Assembly: GCA_900317555.1 (NCBI GenBank)
Contig: ONHF01000008.1
Coordinates: 30,910 to 94,909 of the forward strand
Length of the DNA: 64,000 nucleotides
Direction of reading: 5' to 3'
From: an uncultured Lachnospiraceae bacterium
Lineage (GTDB): Bacteria; Bacillota; Clostridia; Lachnospirales; Lachnospiraceae
The notes under the pieces were generated by a model that had not been told where the DNA came from, did no database searches, and saw nothing but the letters and a program-made list of their open reading frames with translations. Numbering within the stretch: position 1 is the stretch's first letter; the number at the start of each line of letters is the position of its first letter. The translations under genes were made by a program, and so were the position numbers. Shown here one piece after another: positions 8,728-17,678 of the stretch.

Positions 8728-10359
8728 TCAGGCCAGCGCGTCTTTACTGACATGCGCTTCCAGAAGAACACTGTTTTCGCTTCCTAGAAAACGCCGCACG
8801 GCGTCCTGTATGTCCGCGTTATCGGTGAGACGGATATATTCCATGTCATAGGCACCGGTCAGATATTCCAGCTTCGGATATTCTCCGAGATCCGTGACCG
8901 CAAAGCGGTCATGCAGATGCAGGTGCTGATATTGCCGCACAAGACCCAGGGTATTATTGCGCAGAACCACAACTTTTGCCGGAATATGATACTGCCGCAT
9001 GGTCGAAAGCTCCATCATGGACATCTGGAAACCGCCGTCTCCGCAGACAGCGACAACCTGCCTGTCAGGATCTGCCAGCTGCGCCCCCATCGCGGCAGGC
9101 AGCGCGTATCCCATGGTTCCCATGCCGCCGCTGGTTAAAAATCTGCCTTCGCGGATAATGCAGTTCGTGCAGGACCAGAGCTGGTTCTGCCCCACGTCCG
9201 CCACATACACCGCGTTCCCGTCCATTGCTTCCGAAAGCGCATGAATAAATGCTGCCGGATTCACGCAGCCGTCCGGACTGTTTTTCCCGCGAGCCTCTTC
9301 TTTCTGTTCCTTCCACTGCTTCCGGTACGCGCAAAGCTGCGAAATGAAGTCGTCGCAGCTGACTCTGATATCCTCTTTCAAAAACGCCTGCAAAACATGC
9401 GAGACATCTCCGACAAGCGGGATCGTCGGCCCCGCGTTCTTTCCGATTTCCGCGGGATCCACATCAATGTGAACCAGAATTTTACCTTTAAGAATCAGAT
9501 CCGGCTGGGAAATCGAACGGTCTGCCACCCTCGCACCGATCATAATGATCATATCCGCCTCATTCATCGCACGGTTCCCGCAGGCATCGCCGTTGTTCCC
9601 GACCATACCGAAAAACAGCGGATGATCAGTAGGAAGCACGCCAAGCCCCATCATTGTGCAGACAACCGGAATATGATACTTTTCCGCAAAAATCCGGACC
9701 AGAGACGCCGCGCCGGAAAGAAAAGTTCCGCCGCCGGCACACAGAATCGGTCTTTTCGCCCTGGAAAGCTCCGATATGACCTTTTTTATCTGCACCGCGT
9801 GTCCTTCGACTGTCGGCTTGTATGTGCGCATTTTCACTTCTTCCGGATAGAAAAAATGAGAAAGCTTTTCATGCTGCACATCGACAGGCACATCGATCAG
9901 AACAGGGCCTTTCCGTCCTGTCGTCGCGATTGTGAAAGCTTCCTTCATGATTCTGGGAATATCCTGCACGTCACGAACGATATAGCTGTATTTGACAAAG
10001 GATTCGCAGGCACCGGAAATGTCCGCCTCCTGAAAAACATCGCTGCCCATCAGCGTCGAATCCACCTGCCCCGTAATGCAGACGAGAGGAATGCTGTCAG
10101 CGAATGCGGTCGCGATACCTGTAATCAGATTTTCAGCCCCGGGTCCGCTTGTCACGGCAACGACGCCCGGACAGCCGCTGATTCTGGCGTAGCCGCTTGC
10201 CGCGTGCGCGGCGTTCTGCTCCTGACGGATCAGAACCGAATGGATCTGTGTTCCGTAAAGACTGTCAAACAAAGGGGCAATCGCAACCCCCGGATAACCG
10301 AACACATATTCTACCTTCTCATTTATCAAACACTTTGCAATTGCTTCCGCACCTGTCAT
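8728..10359 (-). CDS. ilvB: Acetolactate synthase large (catalytic) subunit
   Basis: A 543-residue ThDP enzyme in three domains: the N-terminal Pyr domain (MTGAEAIAKCLINEKVEYVF, YPGVAIAPLFDSLY, RQEQNAAHAASGYAR with the catalytic Glu), the central FAD-type domain, and the C-terminal PP domain with the ThDP motif GDGGFQMSMMELSTM. It condenses pyruvate with pyruvate or 2-oxobutyrate. A GTG at 10374 is in frame, but the ATG at 10359 has GGAGA seven bases upstream and matches the family start, so it was chosen. No T-box leader fits in the 53-bp gap upstream. Confidence 0.95.
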   Translation of the reverse strand: MTGAEAIAKCLINEKVEYVFGYPGVAIAPLFDSLYGTQIHSVLIRQEQNAAHAASGYARISGCPGVVAVTSGPGAENLITGIATAFADSIPLVCITGQVDSTLMGSDVFQEADISGACESFVKYSYIVRDVQDIPRIMKEAFTIATTGRKGPVLIDVPVDVQHEKLSHFFYPEEVKMRTYKPTVEGHAVQIKKVISELSRAKRPILCAGGGTFLSGAASLVRIFAEKYHIPVVCTMMGLGVLPTDHPLFFGMVGNNGDACGNRAMNEADMIIMIGARVADRSISQPDLILKGKILVHIDVDPAEIGKNAGPTIPLVGDVSHVLQAFLKEDIRVSCDDFISQLCAYRKQWKEQKEEARGKNSPDGCVNPAAFIHALSEAMDGNAVYVADVGQNQLWSCTNCIIREGRFLTSGGMGTMGYALPAAMGAQLADPDRQVVAVCGDGGFQMSMMELSTMRQYHIPAKVVVLRNNTLGLVRQYQHLHLHDRFAVTDLGEYPKLEYLTGAYDMEYIRLTDNADIQDAVRRFLGSENSVLLEAHVSKDALA

Positions 10360-10412
10360 TTCAAATCTCCGCACAAGTATGAATAAACTTTGTCTGTTCC
10401 GTCTTCTGTGTA

Positions 10413-10835
10413 TTAGTGTCCGAAAAGCCTTGCAAGAGGCGTTACCACGTCACTGAGTGCCTTGATCGAGTTGTTCAGACGCTCAAAATCGATCTTGCTG
10501 ATTTTCGTGACCGCATTCGTTAAATTGCCGGAATTGTCCGCGACAAGCGTATCGATATCTTTCATAATCGCGTCAATATTGTTCAATGTATTCTGCGCGG
10601 CCAGGGCTGTATCCTGTACGTCACGCATCACAGCCGACGCTTTGGGAAGAAGAATAGCCGCGGAGAACAAAAGAATAACCGCGATACACCAGCCTGCTGC
10701 CGCAGCCGCCTTCTGCGACGCCGCGGTCTTCTTCTGCTCCTGCAAAATCTGCTCCAAAAGTTCGTGGTCGCTCTGCTGCGGCGCATCCAGCGCCTGATTT
10801 ATGGTATCCGGCTTCCCGCTGCTCATCTGCGGCAT
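10413..10835 (-). CDS. Single-pass membrane protein, unknown function
   Basis: A 140-residue protein not assigned to a family. Residues ~1-40 are polar. One membrane segment follows (AAAAGWCIAVILLFSAAILLP, about 44-64). The remainder is amphipathic and heptad-like (NTLNNIDAIMKDIDTLVADN), resembling signalling or tethering coiled coils. The ATG at 10835 was chosen because AAGGAGGG sits five bases upstream; two longer in-frame starts have poorer sites. It lies 53 bp before ilvB and may be in the same transcript, but no functional link is evident. Confidence 0.65.
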   Translation of the reverse strand: MPQMSSGKPDTINQALDAPQQSDHELLEQILQEQKKTAASQKAAAAAGWCIAVILLFSAAILLPKASAVMRDVQDTALAAQNTLNNIDAIMKDIDTLVADNSGNLTNAVTKISKIDFERLNNSIKALSDVVTPLARLFGH

Positions 10836-10936
10836 CGTGTCCCTCCTTGTCATTTTCTTCCTGTGACAGCTTCCATCCTTCGGGTATAAACAACCAAATT
10901 TTATCATCTTTAACATAGCGCTTCAATGCTGCATGG

Positions 10937-10965
10937 ATGACAGGGCGGTGATGTTTTGCTATACT
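10937..10965 (+). promoter_or_regulatory. Likely promoter for the lipoprotein gene
   Basis: ATGACA (10937-10942), 17-bp spacer, TATACT (10960-10965), 38 bp before the lipoprotein ATG. Confidence 0.6.
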
Positions 10966-11002
10966 TCGTGATAAATAAAGACAGAGATCGGGGTATTGCG
11001 AT

Positions 11003-11464
11003 ATGGTCAGAAGGATAATCAGATCCGCCGCCTCTCTTATTTTTGTTTTCACGCTGCTGCTTCTTTCCGGGTGCGGCGCGGGAGAACAGGTAAAGGCGAT
11101 GGAGGAATACAGATCGGGGATTACTTCTATATGTGACCAGCTGGCTGCATGTAATGACACGCTGGAGGGCATTGATCCGGAATCGGAGGACGCGCAGAAT
11201 CTCCTGCTCTCGACCGTCGATGACATCGCGCGTCTTTTCAATGAGGCGGCGCAGCTGCCCGCACCGGAAGGTTACAGCAAGGCGCAGGAAACTGCAAGGT
11301 CGGCCGCGGACAGGATGCAGGAAGCGGATGAAGCTTATCATAAAGCCTTTGAAGCGGCCTCTTTCGATCAGACAGCCTTTAAGGAAGCACAGGAAGCCTA
11401 TCACAGTGCGAACGGGCAGCTGCAGGATCTTCTGTCGCTCCTGCATTCCACTGCGCGCGACTGA
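11003..11464 (+). CDS. Small secreted lipoprotein
   Basis: A 153-residue protein with a type II signal peptide: MVRRIIRSAASLIFVFTLLL followed by the lipobox LSGC (Cys at ~24). The mature part is alpha-helical and acidic (DQLAACNDTLEGIDPESEDA, AQLPAPEGYSKAQETARSAA), with a helical-bundle look. No family recognised. It would be anchored to the outer face of the membrane after Lgt modification; an lgt gene is in this window. Monocistronic, divergent from the membrane protein, and ended by a terminator shared with convergent tyrS. The SD is weak. Confidence 0.75.
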   Translation: MVRRIIRSAASLIFVFTLLLLSGCGAGEQVKAMEEYRSGITSICDQLAACNDTLEGIDPESEDAQNLLLSTVDDIARLFNEAAQLPAPEGYSKAQETARSAADRMQEADEAYHKAFEAASFDQTAFKEAQEAYHSANGQLQDLLSLLHSTARD

Positions 11465-11468
11465 TATA

Positions 11469-11501
11469 GAAACGGCCGGAGCACCAGTCTCCGGCCGTTT
11501 C
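11469..11501. terminator. Bidirectional terminator between lipoprotein and tyrS
   Basis: A 12-bp stem (AAACGGCCGGAG / CTCCGGCCGTTT) with a 7-nt loop lies between two convergent stop codons. U-rich flanks are present on the plus side (CTTCGCGTTTT). Confidence 0.7.
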
Positions 11502-11514
11502 TTCGCGTTTTCTG

Positions 11515-12762
11515 TCATGCCTTGTATTTCACAAGCATGAATTTCTTCTTGCCGCGCTTCACGAGCATGCCGTCCCTCAGCTGCTCCTTCGCGTAGGTCT
11601 TTTTGAAATCGTCAATCCGTACGCCGTCCGCTGTCACACCGCCCTGCTGTACGTTCCGTCTTGCCTCCGCTCTGGAAGGAGCAAGCTCCGCCTTGACGAG
11701 AATGTTCAGGATGTCAATCGTTCCGTCTTCCTGAAAATCTTCATCCGTAAGAACCTTTTCCGGTACATTCGCGCCTTCCACGGGGCCCGCGCCGCCAAAC
11801 AGAGCCTGCGCGCCGGCTTCCGCCTTTTTCGCCTCATCTTCGCCGTGAACTAATGTTGTAAGCTCATGCGCGAGAATTTTCTTGGCCTCGTTCAGACGGC
11901 TTCCTTCCCAGTGATCCATCTCGTCAATCTGCTCAAGAGGCAGGAAAGTCATCATGCGAAGGAACTTCAGTACATCCGCGTCGTCGACATTTCTCCAGTA
12001 CTGGTAGAAGTCATACGGCTTTGTTTTGTCGGGGTCGAGCCAGACCGCGCCGCCCGCTGTTTTGCCCATCTTTGTGCCGTCGTGCTTGAGCAGCAGAGAA
12101 ATGGTCATCGCGTACGCGTCTTTGGAAAGCTTCTTCCGGATCAGGTCAATGCCGCCCAGCATGTTCGACCACTGGTCATCGCCGCCGAACTGCATCTGGC
12201 AGCCGTAATCCTGATACAGTCTGTAAAAGTCGTAGCTCTGCATCAGCATGTAGGAGAACTCAAGGAACGAAAGACCATCCTTCATCCGGTTGACATAGCA
12301 TCTCGCGCGGAGCATCTCGTTCACATTGAAACACGGCCCGATATCCCGCATGAAATCAAGGAAATTCAGATTCCGGAGCCAGTCCGCGTTGTTGACGATC
12401 TGCGCCTTTCCGGGTCCGAAATCGATGAAGCGGCTCATCTGTTTACGGAAGCACTCTACATTGTGATCGATGGTTTCCACCGTCATCATCTTGCGCATGT
12501 CCGAACGTCCCGAAGGATCGCCGATCATGGCCGTACCGCCGCCGACAAGAGCAATCGGGTGGTTGCCTCTTTCCTGCATTCTCTTCATCAGAAGCAGTGC
12601 CATGAAATGGCCCACATGCAGAGAATCCGCGGTAGGATCAAAGCCGATGTAGAACGTCGCCCTGCCGTTGTCAATCAGATCCGCGATCTCCTTCTCGTCG
12701 GTCTGCTGCGCCAGAAGCCCTCTGGCTTTTAATTCCTCGCTTAATTTCATTCCCTGTTCCAT
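11515..12762 (-). CDS. tyrS: Tyrosyl-tRNA synthetase
   Basis: A 416-residue class I synthetase. HIGH-like motif HVGH at residues 49-52, YMLMQSYDFYRLYQDYGCQM for tyrosine binding, the KMSKS-like DGTKMGKTAGG, and a C-terminal S4 RNA-binding domain (APSRAEARRNVQQGGVTADG). It charges tRNA-Tyr. The open frame extends 56 codons further upstream, but that region overlaps gpsA; the ATG at 12762 has an AGGGAG SD and family length. Firmicutes tyrS is often T-box controlled, but only 65 bp separates it from gpsA and no T-box is present. Confidence 0.96.
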   Translation of the reverse strand: MEQGMKLSEELKARGLLAQQTDEKEIADLIDNGRATFYIGFDPTADSLHVGHFMALLLMKRMQERGNHPIALVGGGTAMIGDPSGRSDMRKMMTVETIDHNVECFRKQMSRFIDFGPGKAQIVNNADWLRNLNFLDFMRDIGPCFNVNEMLRARCYVNRMKDGLSFLEFSYMLMQSYDFYRLYQDYGCQMQFGGDDQWSNMLGGIDLIRKKLSKDAYAMTISLLLKHDGTKMGKTAGGAVWLDPDKTKPYDFYQYWRNVDDADVLKFLRMMTFLPLEQIDEMDHWEGSRLNEAKKILAHELTTLVHGEDEAKKAEAGAQALFGGAGPVEGANVPEKVLTDEDFQEDGTIDILNILVKAELAPSRAEARRNVQQGGVTADGVRIDDFKKTYAKEQLRDGMLVKRGKKKFMLVKYKA

Positions 12763-12827
12763 TCTGCGTTTACTCCCTCTATGTTTCTGTGCCGGATCAC
12801 CGGCATTTTCTTTCGTGTGACAATATG

Positions 12828-13841
12828 TTATTTCTTCCACGCAAGGCTGTTGATCTCGACCTTGCGGTCCCGGAGCATCAGATCCTGCACTGCCTCGGAC
12901 GGATTCTTTCCCTCGAACAAAACAGCGCACACCTGATCGATAATCGGTGTCTCGATGCCGTATTTTTCCGACATCTGTCTGGCAGCCTTCGCGCTGTAGA
13001 CGCCTTCCACGACCTGCTGCACTTGCTTCATCGCTTCATCCGCGGTTTTTCCCTGTCCGATCAGGATGCCTGCTCTGCGGTTCCTGGAATGCATGGAAGC
13101 GCAGGTAACGATCAGGTCGCCGATACCGGTTAAACCGGAAAAGGTTTCAAAGCTGCCGCCGGCTGCAATTCCAAGTCTTGCGATCTCGTGTATGCCTCTG
13201 GTAATCAGCGCCGCTTTTGTATTGTCGCCGTAGCCGAGTCCGTCTGCGATGCCGGCAGCAAGCGCAACGACATTCTTGAGCGAGGCGCCGATCTGCATGC
13301 CGAGGACATCCGGGCTCGTATAGACGCGGAAGACCCCGCTCATAAAGATATCCTGCACGTACTTCGCGATTTCTTCGGTTTCTGCACCGGCAACGATTGC
13401 TGTCGGAAGGCCCTTTCCGACCTCTTCGGCATGCGTCGGACCGCACAGGACCGCGGTTCTGCACTGCGGGATTTCCTGACGGATAATCTGCGTCAGGGTA
13501 TAAAGCGTATTCTCTTCAATGCCTTTTGCCACGGAAACGATCAGCTGATCCTTCTGTACGAAAGGAGCCATAGCCCTCGCCGTGCTCCTTGTAAAAGGCG
13601 AAGGCACCGCAAGAACCAGAAGGTCCTTTCCTTCTATGGTCTTTTCAAGATCCGTGGAAGCATGCACGCGCTCCGGCAGCATGACTCCCGGAAGCTTTAC
13701 GCGCTGCTGATGTTCGTTGTTGATCATATCGACTTCATCCTGTGAAATCGTCCAGACCGATACATCGTGTCCTTTGGATGTAAGTTCGAAAGTCAGCGCC
13801 GTTCCCCAGCTGCCCGCTCCGATCATACCGATATTAGCCAT
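12828..13841 (-). CDS. gpsA: Glycerol-3-phosphate dehydrogenase [NAD(P)+]
   Basis: A 337-residue enzyme. The dinucleotide-binding motif GAGSWG is at 8-13 of MANIGMIGAGSWGTAL. Catalytic-region motifs include AVPSPFTRSTARAM, VSVAKGIEE, LCGPTHAEEV and the Lys-bearing GASLKNVVALAAGI. It reduces dihydroxyacetone phosphate to sn-glycerol 3-phosphate for phospholipids, matching plsY next door. The start at 13841 was preferred over an in-frame upstream ATG because it matches the family and has AAAGGG upstream. Operon: der-plsY-gpsA-tyrS. Confidence 0.96.
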   Translation of the reverse strand: MANIGMIGAGSWGTALTFELTSKGHDVSVWTISQDEVDMINNEHQQRVKLPGVMLPERVHASTDLEKTIEGKDLLVLAVPSPFTRSTARAMAPFVQKDQLIVSVAKGIEENTLYTLTQIIRQEIPQCRTAVLCGPTHAEEVGKGLPTAIVAGAETEEIAKYVQDIFMSGVFRVYTSPDVLGMQIGASLKNVVALAAGIADGLGYGDNTKAALITRGIHEIARLGIAAGGSFETFSGLTGIGDLIVTCASMHSRNRRAGILIGQGKTADEAMKQVQQVVEGVYSAKAARQMSEKYGIETPIIDQVCAVLFEGKNPSEAVQDLMLRDRKVEINSLAWKK

Positions 13842-13881
13842 ATAGTCAGCCCTTTCCCGCGGATACTCCCCGCGTCTTAGT

Positions 13882-14541
13882 TTATTTTGGGTTGTTTTTC
13901 CGGAAAATATAGGTCTTCCGCTCATTCCCCCGCAGAAGCCTTCGTATATTCGCGCGGTGCCTGTAGTACGCAAGTGCTGTCAGGAGCGCCATAATGACAT
14001 ACATCTCGATCAGTACGCTCTGCGGAGCCGGCGCGTAAACACCGAGCTGCCCTTCAATGACCAGAAGAACGAAGCATCCGAGATACAGAATCAGCGAGCC
14101 GAGCGATACATAATGCGTTAACAGAAACGGAATGAAAAACAAAAGAATCGCGGCCGGCAGAAACGTCCAGTGAAACGAGAAGAATACAAAACCCGCCATG
14201 ACCGCGACGCCCTTGCCTCCCCGGAACTTCATATAGCACGGGAAGTCGTGTCCTAAAACGCAGCCTGCAAGCGCGTAGATTTTCAGAAGGTAAATCAGTT
14301 CCGGATACTTTGCTCCCAGCAGCGCCTGCACCGTAAAGAGTGCGAAAAATGACTTGAAGGTGTCCATAAAGAAAACAAGGAGCCCGTCCTTTGTCCCCAT
14401 GACACGCATCGCATTTGTCGTTCCCGCATTGCCCGAGCCGTGCTCGCGGATGTCGATCCCCCTCATCCTGCCGACAATAAACGCCGACTGAATCATTCCG
14501 AAAGCATAACCTATGAGAAGACATAAAAGCCGTACGCCCAT
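13882..14541 (-). CDS. plsY: Glycerol-3-phosphate acyltransferase PlsY
   Basis: A 219-residue polytopic membrane protein with about five hydrophobic helices. The three conserved PlsY cytoplasmic motifs are visible: SGNAGTTNAMRVMG, the GHDFPCYMKFRGGKGVA loop, and a C-terminal HRANIRRLLRGNE. It transfers the acyl group from acyl-phosphate (made by PlsX, also in this window) to glycerol 3-phosphate. The start codon overlaps the der stop (TAAATG), with GAGGA as SD, so translation is coupled to der. Confidence 0.95.
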   Translation of the reverse strand: MGVRLLCLLIGYAFGMIQSAFIVGRMRGIDIREHGSGNAGTTNAMRVMGTKDGLLVFFMDTFKSFFALFTVQALLGAKYPELIYLLKIYALAGCVLGHDFPCYMKFRGGKGVAVMAGFVFFSFHWTFLPAAILLFFIPFLLTHYVSLGSLILYLGCFVLLVIEGQLGVYAPAPQSVLIEMYVIMALLTALAYYRHRANIRRLLRGNERKTYIFRKNNPK

Positions 14542-15876
14542 TTATTTGTCCTCGTTTCTCTCCCGGATAATGAACCGCAGCGGTGTTCCGCGGAACCCGA
14601 ATGTCTCGCGGATCTGATTTTCGATGTATCTCTGATAGGAAAAATGCATCAGATACCGGTAATTCACAAAAAGTACAAAGGTCGGCGGCTTTACGCCGGA
14701 CTGCGTAGCGTAATAGATCTTGAGCATCTTGCCTTTATCCTGCGGCGGCTGCTGCATAACAGCGGCTTCCGTAATAATCTCGTTCAAAACGCCGGTCTGA
14801 ATCCGCATGCTCTGGTTGGCGTGCACGAGATCGACCTCGTCATAGATCTTGTTCATCCGCTGTCCTGTCAATGCGGAGATATAAATGATTTCGGCATACG
14901 GAATAAAGGAAAGAATCTGATGGATCTTGTCCGTGAACTTTTTCATCGTGGAATTGTCTTTCTCGACCGCATCCCACTTATTCACGGCGACAATAACCGC
15001 TTTGCCTTTATCGTGCGCGATGCCGGCAATCTTGGCATCCTGTTCCGTTACGCCTTCCTGCGCGTTAATGACAAGAAGCGCAATGTCCGCCCGGTCCACC
15101 GCTGCAACTGCGCGGATGATCATGTACCGTTCCAGATCTTCCGTGATCTTATTTCTTCTTCGAAGACCCGCGGTGTCTATAAAAACATACTCCCTGCCGT
15201 CATGCTTCACCCGCGTATCGATCGCGTCCCGCGTCGTACCCGCAATATCCGATACGATGACCCGGTCCTCACCGATCAGCCGGTTTACAATCGAAGATTT
15301 TCCAACATTCGGCTTTCCGATGATCGCGACCCTGACGGCATCGTCTTCCACGTCCGCCGAATCTCCTTCCGGGAAATGCTTCGCGACTTCTTCCAGCAGG
15401 TCGCCAAGGCCCATTTTGTTGACCGAGGAGACCGGGAACGGATCTCCGATTCCCAGATTATAAAATTCATAAACGTCCGCGATCTGCGCCGTCGGTTTGT
15501 CAACCTTGTTGACGGTAAGGACAATGGGTTTGCCGCTTCTTCGCAGCATTTCACAGACTTTCTGGTCCGCATCCTGAACACCGGATTTGACATCGACAAG
15601 GAAGATGATGACATCCGCCATTTCAATCGCGATTTCCGCCTGCTCCCGCATCTTGGCAAGAATGATGTCCCCGGTATCCGGCTCGATACCGCCTGTGTCA
15701 ATCAGTGTAAAATCATGGTTCAGCCAGCTGCAGTCCGCGTAGATCCGGTCTCTTGTCACGCCGGGGGTATCTTCCACAATCGAGATCTTTTCGCCGGCAA
15801 TGGCATTGAAAAGCGTTGACTTTCCGACATTCGGTCTTCCTACGATCGCTACGATCGGATTTCTCTTTTTAGCCAT
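14542..15876 (-). CDS. der: Ribosome assembly GTPase Der (EngA)
   Basis: A 444-residue tandem-GTPase. First G domain: G1 GRPNVGKST at 13-21, G3 DTGGIE, G4 NKVD. Second G domain: GKPNVGKSS at about 187, DTAGL, NKWD. The C-terminal KH-like domain ends in FRGTPLRFIIRERNEDK. It is essential for 50S subunit maturation. First gene of the der-plsY-gpsA-tyrS operon, with AAAAGGA before the ATG. The 188-bp region upstream is shared with the divergent prs gene. Confidence 0.97.
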   Translation of the reverse strand: MAKKRNPIVAIVGRPNVGKSTLFNAIAGEKISIVEDTPGVTRDRIYADCSWLNHDFTLIDTGGIEPDTGDIILAKMREQAEIAIEMADVIIFLVDVKSGVQDADQKVCEMLRRSGKPIVLTVNKVDKPTAQIADVYEFYNLGIGDPFPVSSVNKMGLGDLLEEVAKHFPEGDSADVEDDAVRVAIIGKPNVGKSSIVNRLIGEDRVIVSDIAGTTRDAIDTRVKHDGREYVFIDTAGLRRRNKITEDLERYMIIRAVAAVDRADIALLVINAQEGVTEQDAKIAGIAHDKGKAVIVAVNKWDAVEKDNSTMKKFTDKIHQILSFIPYAEIIYISALTGQRMNKIYDEVDLVHANQSMRIQTGVLNEIITEAAVMQQPPQDKGKMLKIYYATQSGVKPPTFVLFVNYRYLMHFSYQRYIENQIRETFGFRGTPLRFIIRERNEDK

Positions 15877-15967
15877 AATTTTTCCTTTTCCTGTACTGTA
15901 TCAAAGATATCCAAGACTGCATTGTATCATAAACCGTGATGTTTTTCCTCACAGGATCGATATTCTC

Positions 15968-15996
15968 TTGCTATCAAAGGCCAAGTTCTATAGAAT
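15968..15996 (+). promoter_or_regulatory. Promoter for prs
   Basis: TTGCTA (15968-15973), 17-bp spacer, TAGAAT (15991-15996). A short CCGG-AAAACT-CCGG hairpin lies in the ~60-nt leader before the AAAGGAG of prs. Confidence 0.65.
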
Positions 15997-16064
15997 AAGG
16001 TTGCCTGCCGGAAAACTCCGGTAACGGCATTTTGGAACATATGAGCCTTTAAAGGAGTTAATAC

Positions 16065-17297
16065 ATGTCTGATTTAGAACTGCATCAGCAGCTGGAACGC
16101 AGAATTCCCGTTGCGCCGCTCAAGCTGATCGTCATGCCTTCCGCCGAGAAATTCGGCAGCGAAGTTAACGATTATCTGGTATCCTTCCGCAAGAAATACG
16201 ATACGGTCGGAAAGGACGATCCCGCTTTCAAGGATTATGTGCAGGACGACTACCGCATGCGAGTGGAGGCTGTCCGCTTCAGCGACGGTGAAGGCAAGGG
16301 CGTTATTCTGGATTCCTGCCGCGGCAAGGACATCTTCATCATCACCGATGTAACCAACCATTACATCACCTACAAGATGAACGGTTTCCTGAATCATATG
16401 TCGCCCGACGACCACTTTCAGGATTTAAAGCGCATCATCGCCGCGATTAACGGCAAGGCGGCGCGGGTCAGCGTAATCATGCCTTTCCTGTACGAGGGGC
16501 GTCAGCATAAAAGAGCCGGCCGCGAATCTCTCGATGCCGCAATTATGTATAAGGAACTGGTTGATCTGGGCGTTTCCAACTTTATGACGTTTGATGCGCA
16601 CGATCCCAGAATCACCAATGTTGCTCCGCTGTCCAAGTTCGACAACTTCATTTCCCCGTATCAGTTCCTGCGGGAAATCATGCACGCGTTCCCTGACATT
16701 ATTCTTGATAAAGAGCACTTTGTTGTCATCAGTCCGGATGAGGGAGCACTTGACCGTGCGGTTTTCTTTGCGAATGTCATCGGCGCGGACACCGGCATGT
16801 TCTACAAACGGCGTGATTATTCCGTTATTAAGAACGGGAAGAATCCGATTGTCGCGCATGAATTTCTGGGGACAGACCTCTCGGGCAAGGATGTCATCGT
16901 CATGGATGACATGATCTCTTCGGGCGGCTCCATTCTGGATACCGCGAAGCAGCTGAAGGCCCTGCACGCAAGGCACGTTTTCCTCTGCACGACATTCGGC
17001 CTGTTTACCGACGGCCTTGACGCGTTTGACGCGGCTTACGCGGAAGGAAGCTTCGATCTTGTTGTTACGACGAATCTGACCTGTCAGCCGGAAGGCCTGT
17101 CGCAAAGAGCATGGTTCCGTCCGGCGGACATGAGTAAGTACATGGCGACCATCATCGATTTCTTCAATCATGACGCTTCGATTGACAAGATGTCAACACC
17201 GACCGAAAAGATTCACGAGCTCCTTAAGAAATTCAACACGCATGAAGAAGCGGAATTCCGCAAAGCGCAGCTGGCAATTGACGAGACGGAGTTCTGA
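16065..17297 (+). CDS. prs: Ribose-phosphate pyrophosphokinase (long form)
   Basis: A 410-residue PRPP synthetase-family protein, ~90 residues longer than the usual ~315. The PRPP-binding motif reads VIVMDDMISSGGSILDTA (about 281-298) where classical enzymes have DDMIDTGGT. MPFLYEGRQHKRAGRESLDA corresponds to the flexible catalytic loop, and FDAHDPRI to the conserved FDLH segment. Extra sequence is found mainly in the first ~75 residues. It likely makes PRPP for nucleotide, His and Trp synthesis. Good AAAGGAG SD; monocistronic on the plus strand, with its terminator inside the convergent yraN. Confidence 0.88.
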   Translation: MSDLELHQQLERRIPVAPLKLIVMPSAEKFGSEVNDYLVSFRKKYDTVGKDDPAFKDYVQDDYRMRVEAVRFSDGEGKGVILDSCRGKDIFIITDVTNHYITYKMNGFLNHMSPDDHFQDLKRIIAAINGKAARVSVIMPFLYEGRQHKRAGRESLDAAIMYKELVDLGVSNFMTFDAHDPRITNVAPLSKFDNFISPYQFLREIMHAFPDIILDKEHFVVISPDEGALDRAVFFANVIGADTGMFYKRRDYSVIKNGKNPIVAHEFLGTDLSGKDVIVMDDMISSGGSILDTAKQLKALHARHVFLCTTFGLFTDGLDAFDAAYAEGSFDLVVTTNLTCQPEGLSQRAWFRPADMSKYMATIIDFFNHDASIDKMSTPTEKIHELLKKFNTHEEAEFRKAQLAIDETEF

Positions 17298-17300
17298 CGC

Positions 17301-17675
17301 TTACCGGAAGGCATCTCTGATCCATCTTATTTTCAGCCTGCCGCCGCAGGGCTCCACACAGACGACATCAAATCTCACGGGTTTATCCTGTGAGATTTGT
17401 TTTTTATAAAGATAATATTCCGCGGCCAGACGGATTTTTGCCTGTTTGACCGACGTGACCGCTTCTTCCGGCGTACCGCATGCGCCGCCGGATCTGTATT
17501 TCACCTCAGCGAAAACAAGTGTATCCCCATCCTCCGCGATCAGGTCAATCTCTGCGGCTCTTCCGTCCCGGAAGTTCCGGTCCAGGACTGTGCAGCCATG
17601 CCCGGTAAGAAACAGAGCGGCCGCCGTTTCTGCGGTTTTCCCCGCAGTATGGTTATTTCCGCGTGCCTTCGCCAT
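17301..17675 (-). CDS. YraN family (UPF0102) endonuclease-like protein
   Basis: A 124-residue UPF0102 protein with a restriction-endonuclease-like core: GKTAETAAALFLTGHG, then AEIDLIAEDGDTLVFAEVKYRSG, giving the E..(D)..ExK nuclease motif, then KQAKIRLAAEYYL. Function not settled; usually next to rnhB, as here (4 bp after the rnhB stop). It is convergent with prs (3 bp between stops), and the prs terminator hairpin lies within its coding sequence. Confidence 0.88.
   Translation of the reverse strand: MAKARGNNHTAGKTAETAAALFLTGHGCTVLDRNFRDGRAAEIDLIAEDGDTLVFAEVKYRSGGACGTPEEAVTSVKQAKIRLAAEYYLYKKQISQDKPVRFDVVCVEPCGGRLKIRWIRDAFR
17369..17406 (+). terminator. prs terminator inside the yraN coding region
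   Basis: On the plus strand a perfect 10-bp stem (CAAATCTCAC / GTGAGATTTG, 11-nt loop) is followed by TTTTTT, 72 bp after the prs stop. On the other strand the same bases encode part of YraN. Confidence 0.75.
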
Positions 17676-17678
17676 ACG

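Noticed and set aside
10360-10412. T-box or attenuator upstream of ilvB, tyrS or leuC
   Set aside because: Gaps before these genes are only 53, 65 and 70 bp. No T-box bulge, specifier stem or antiterminator was seen; only simple hairpins.
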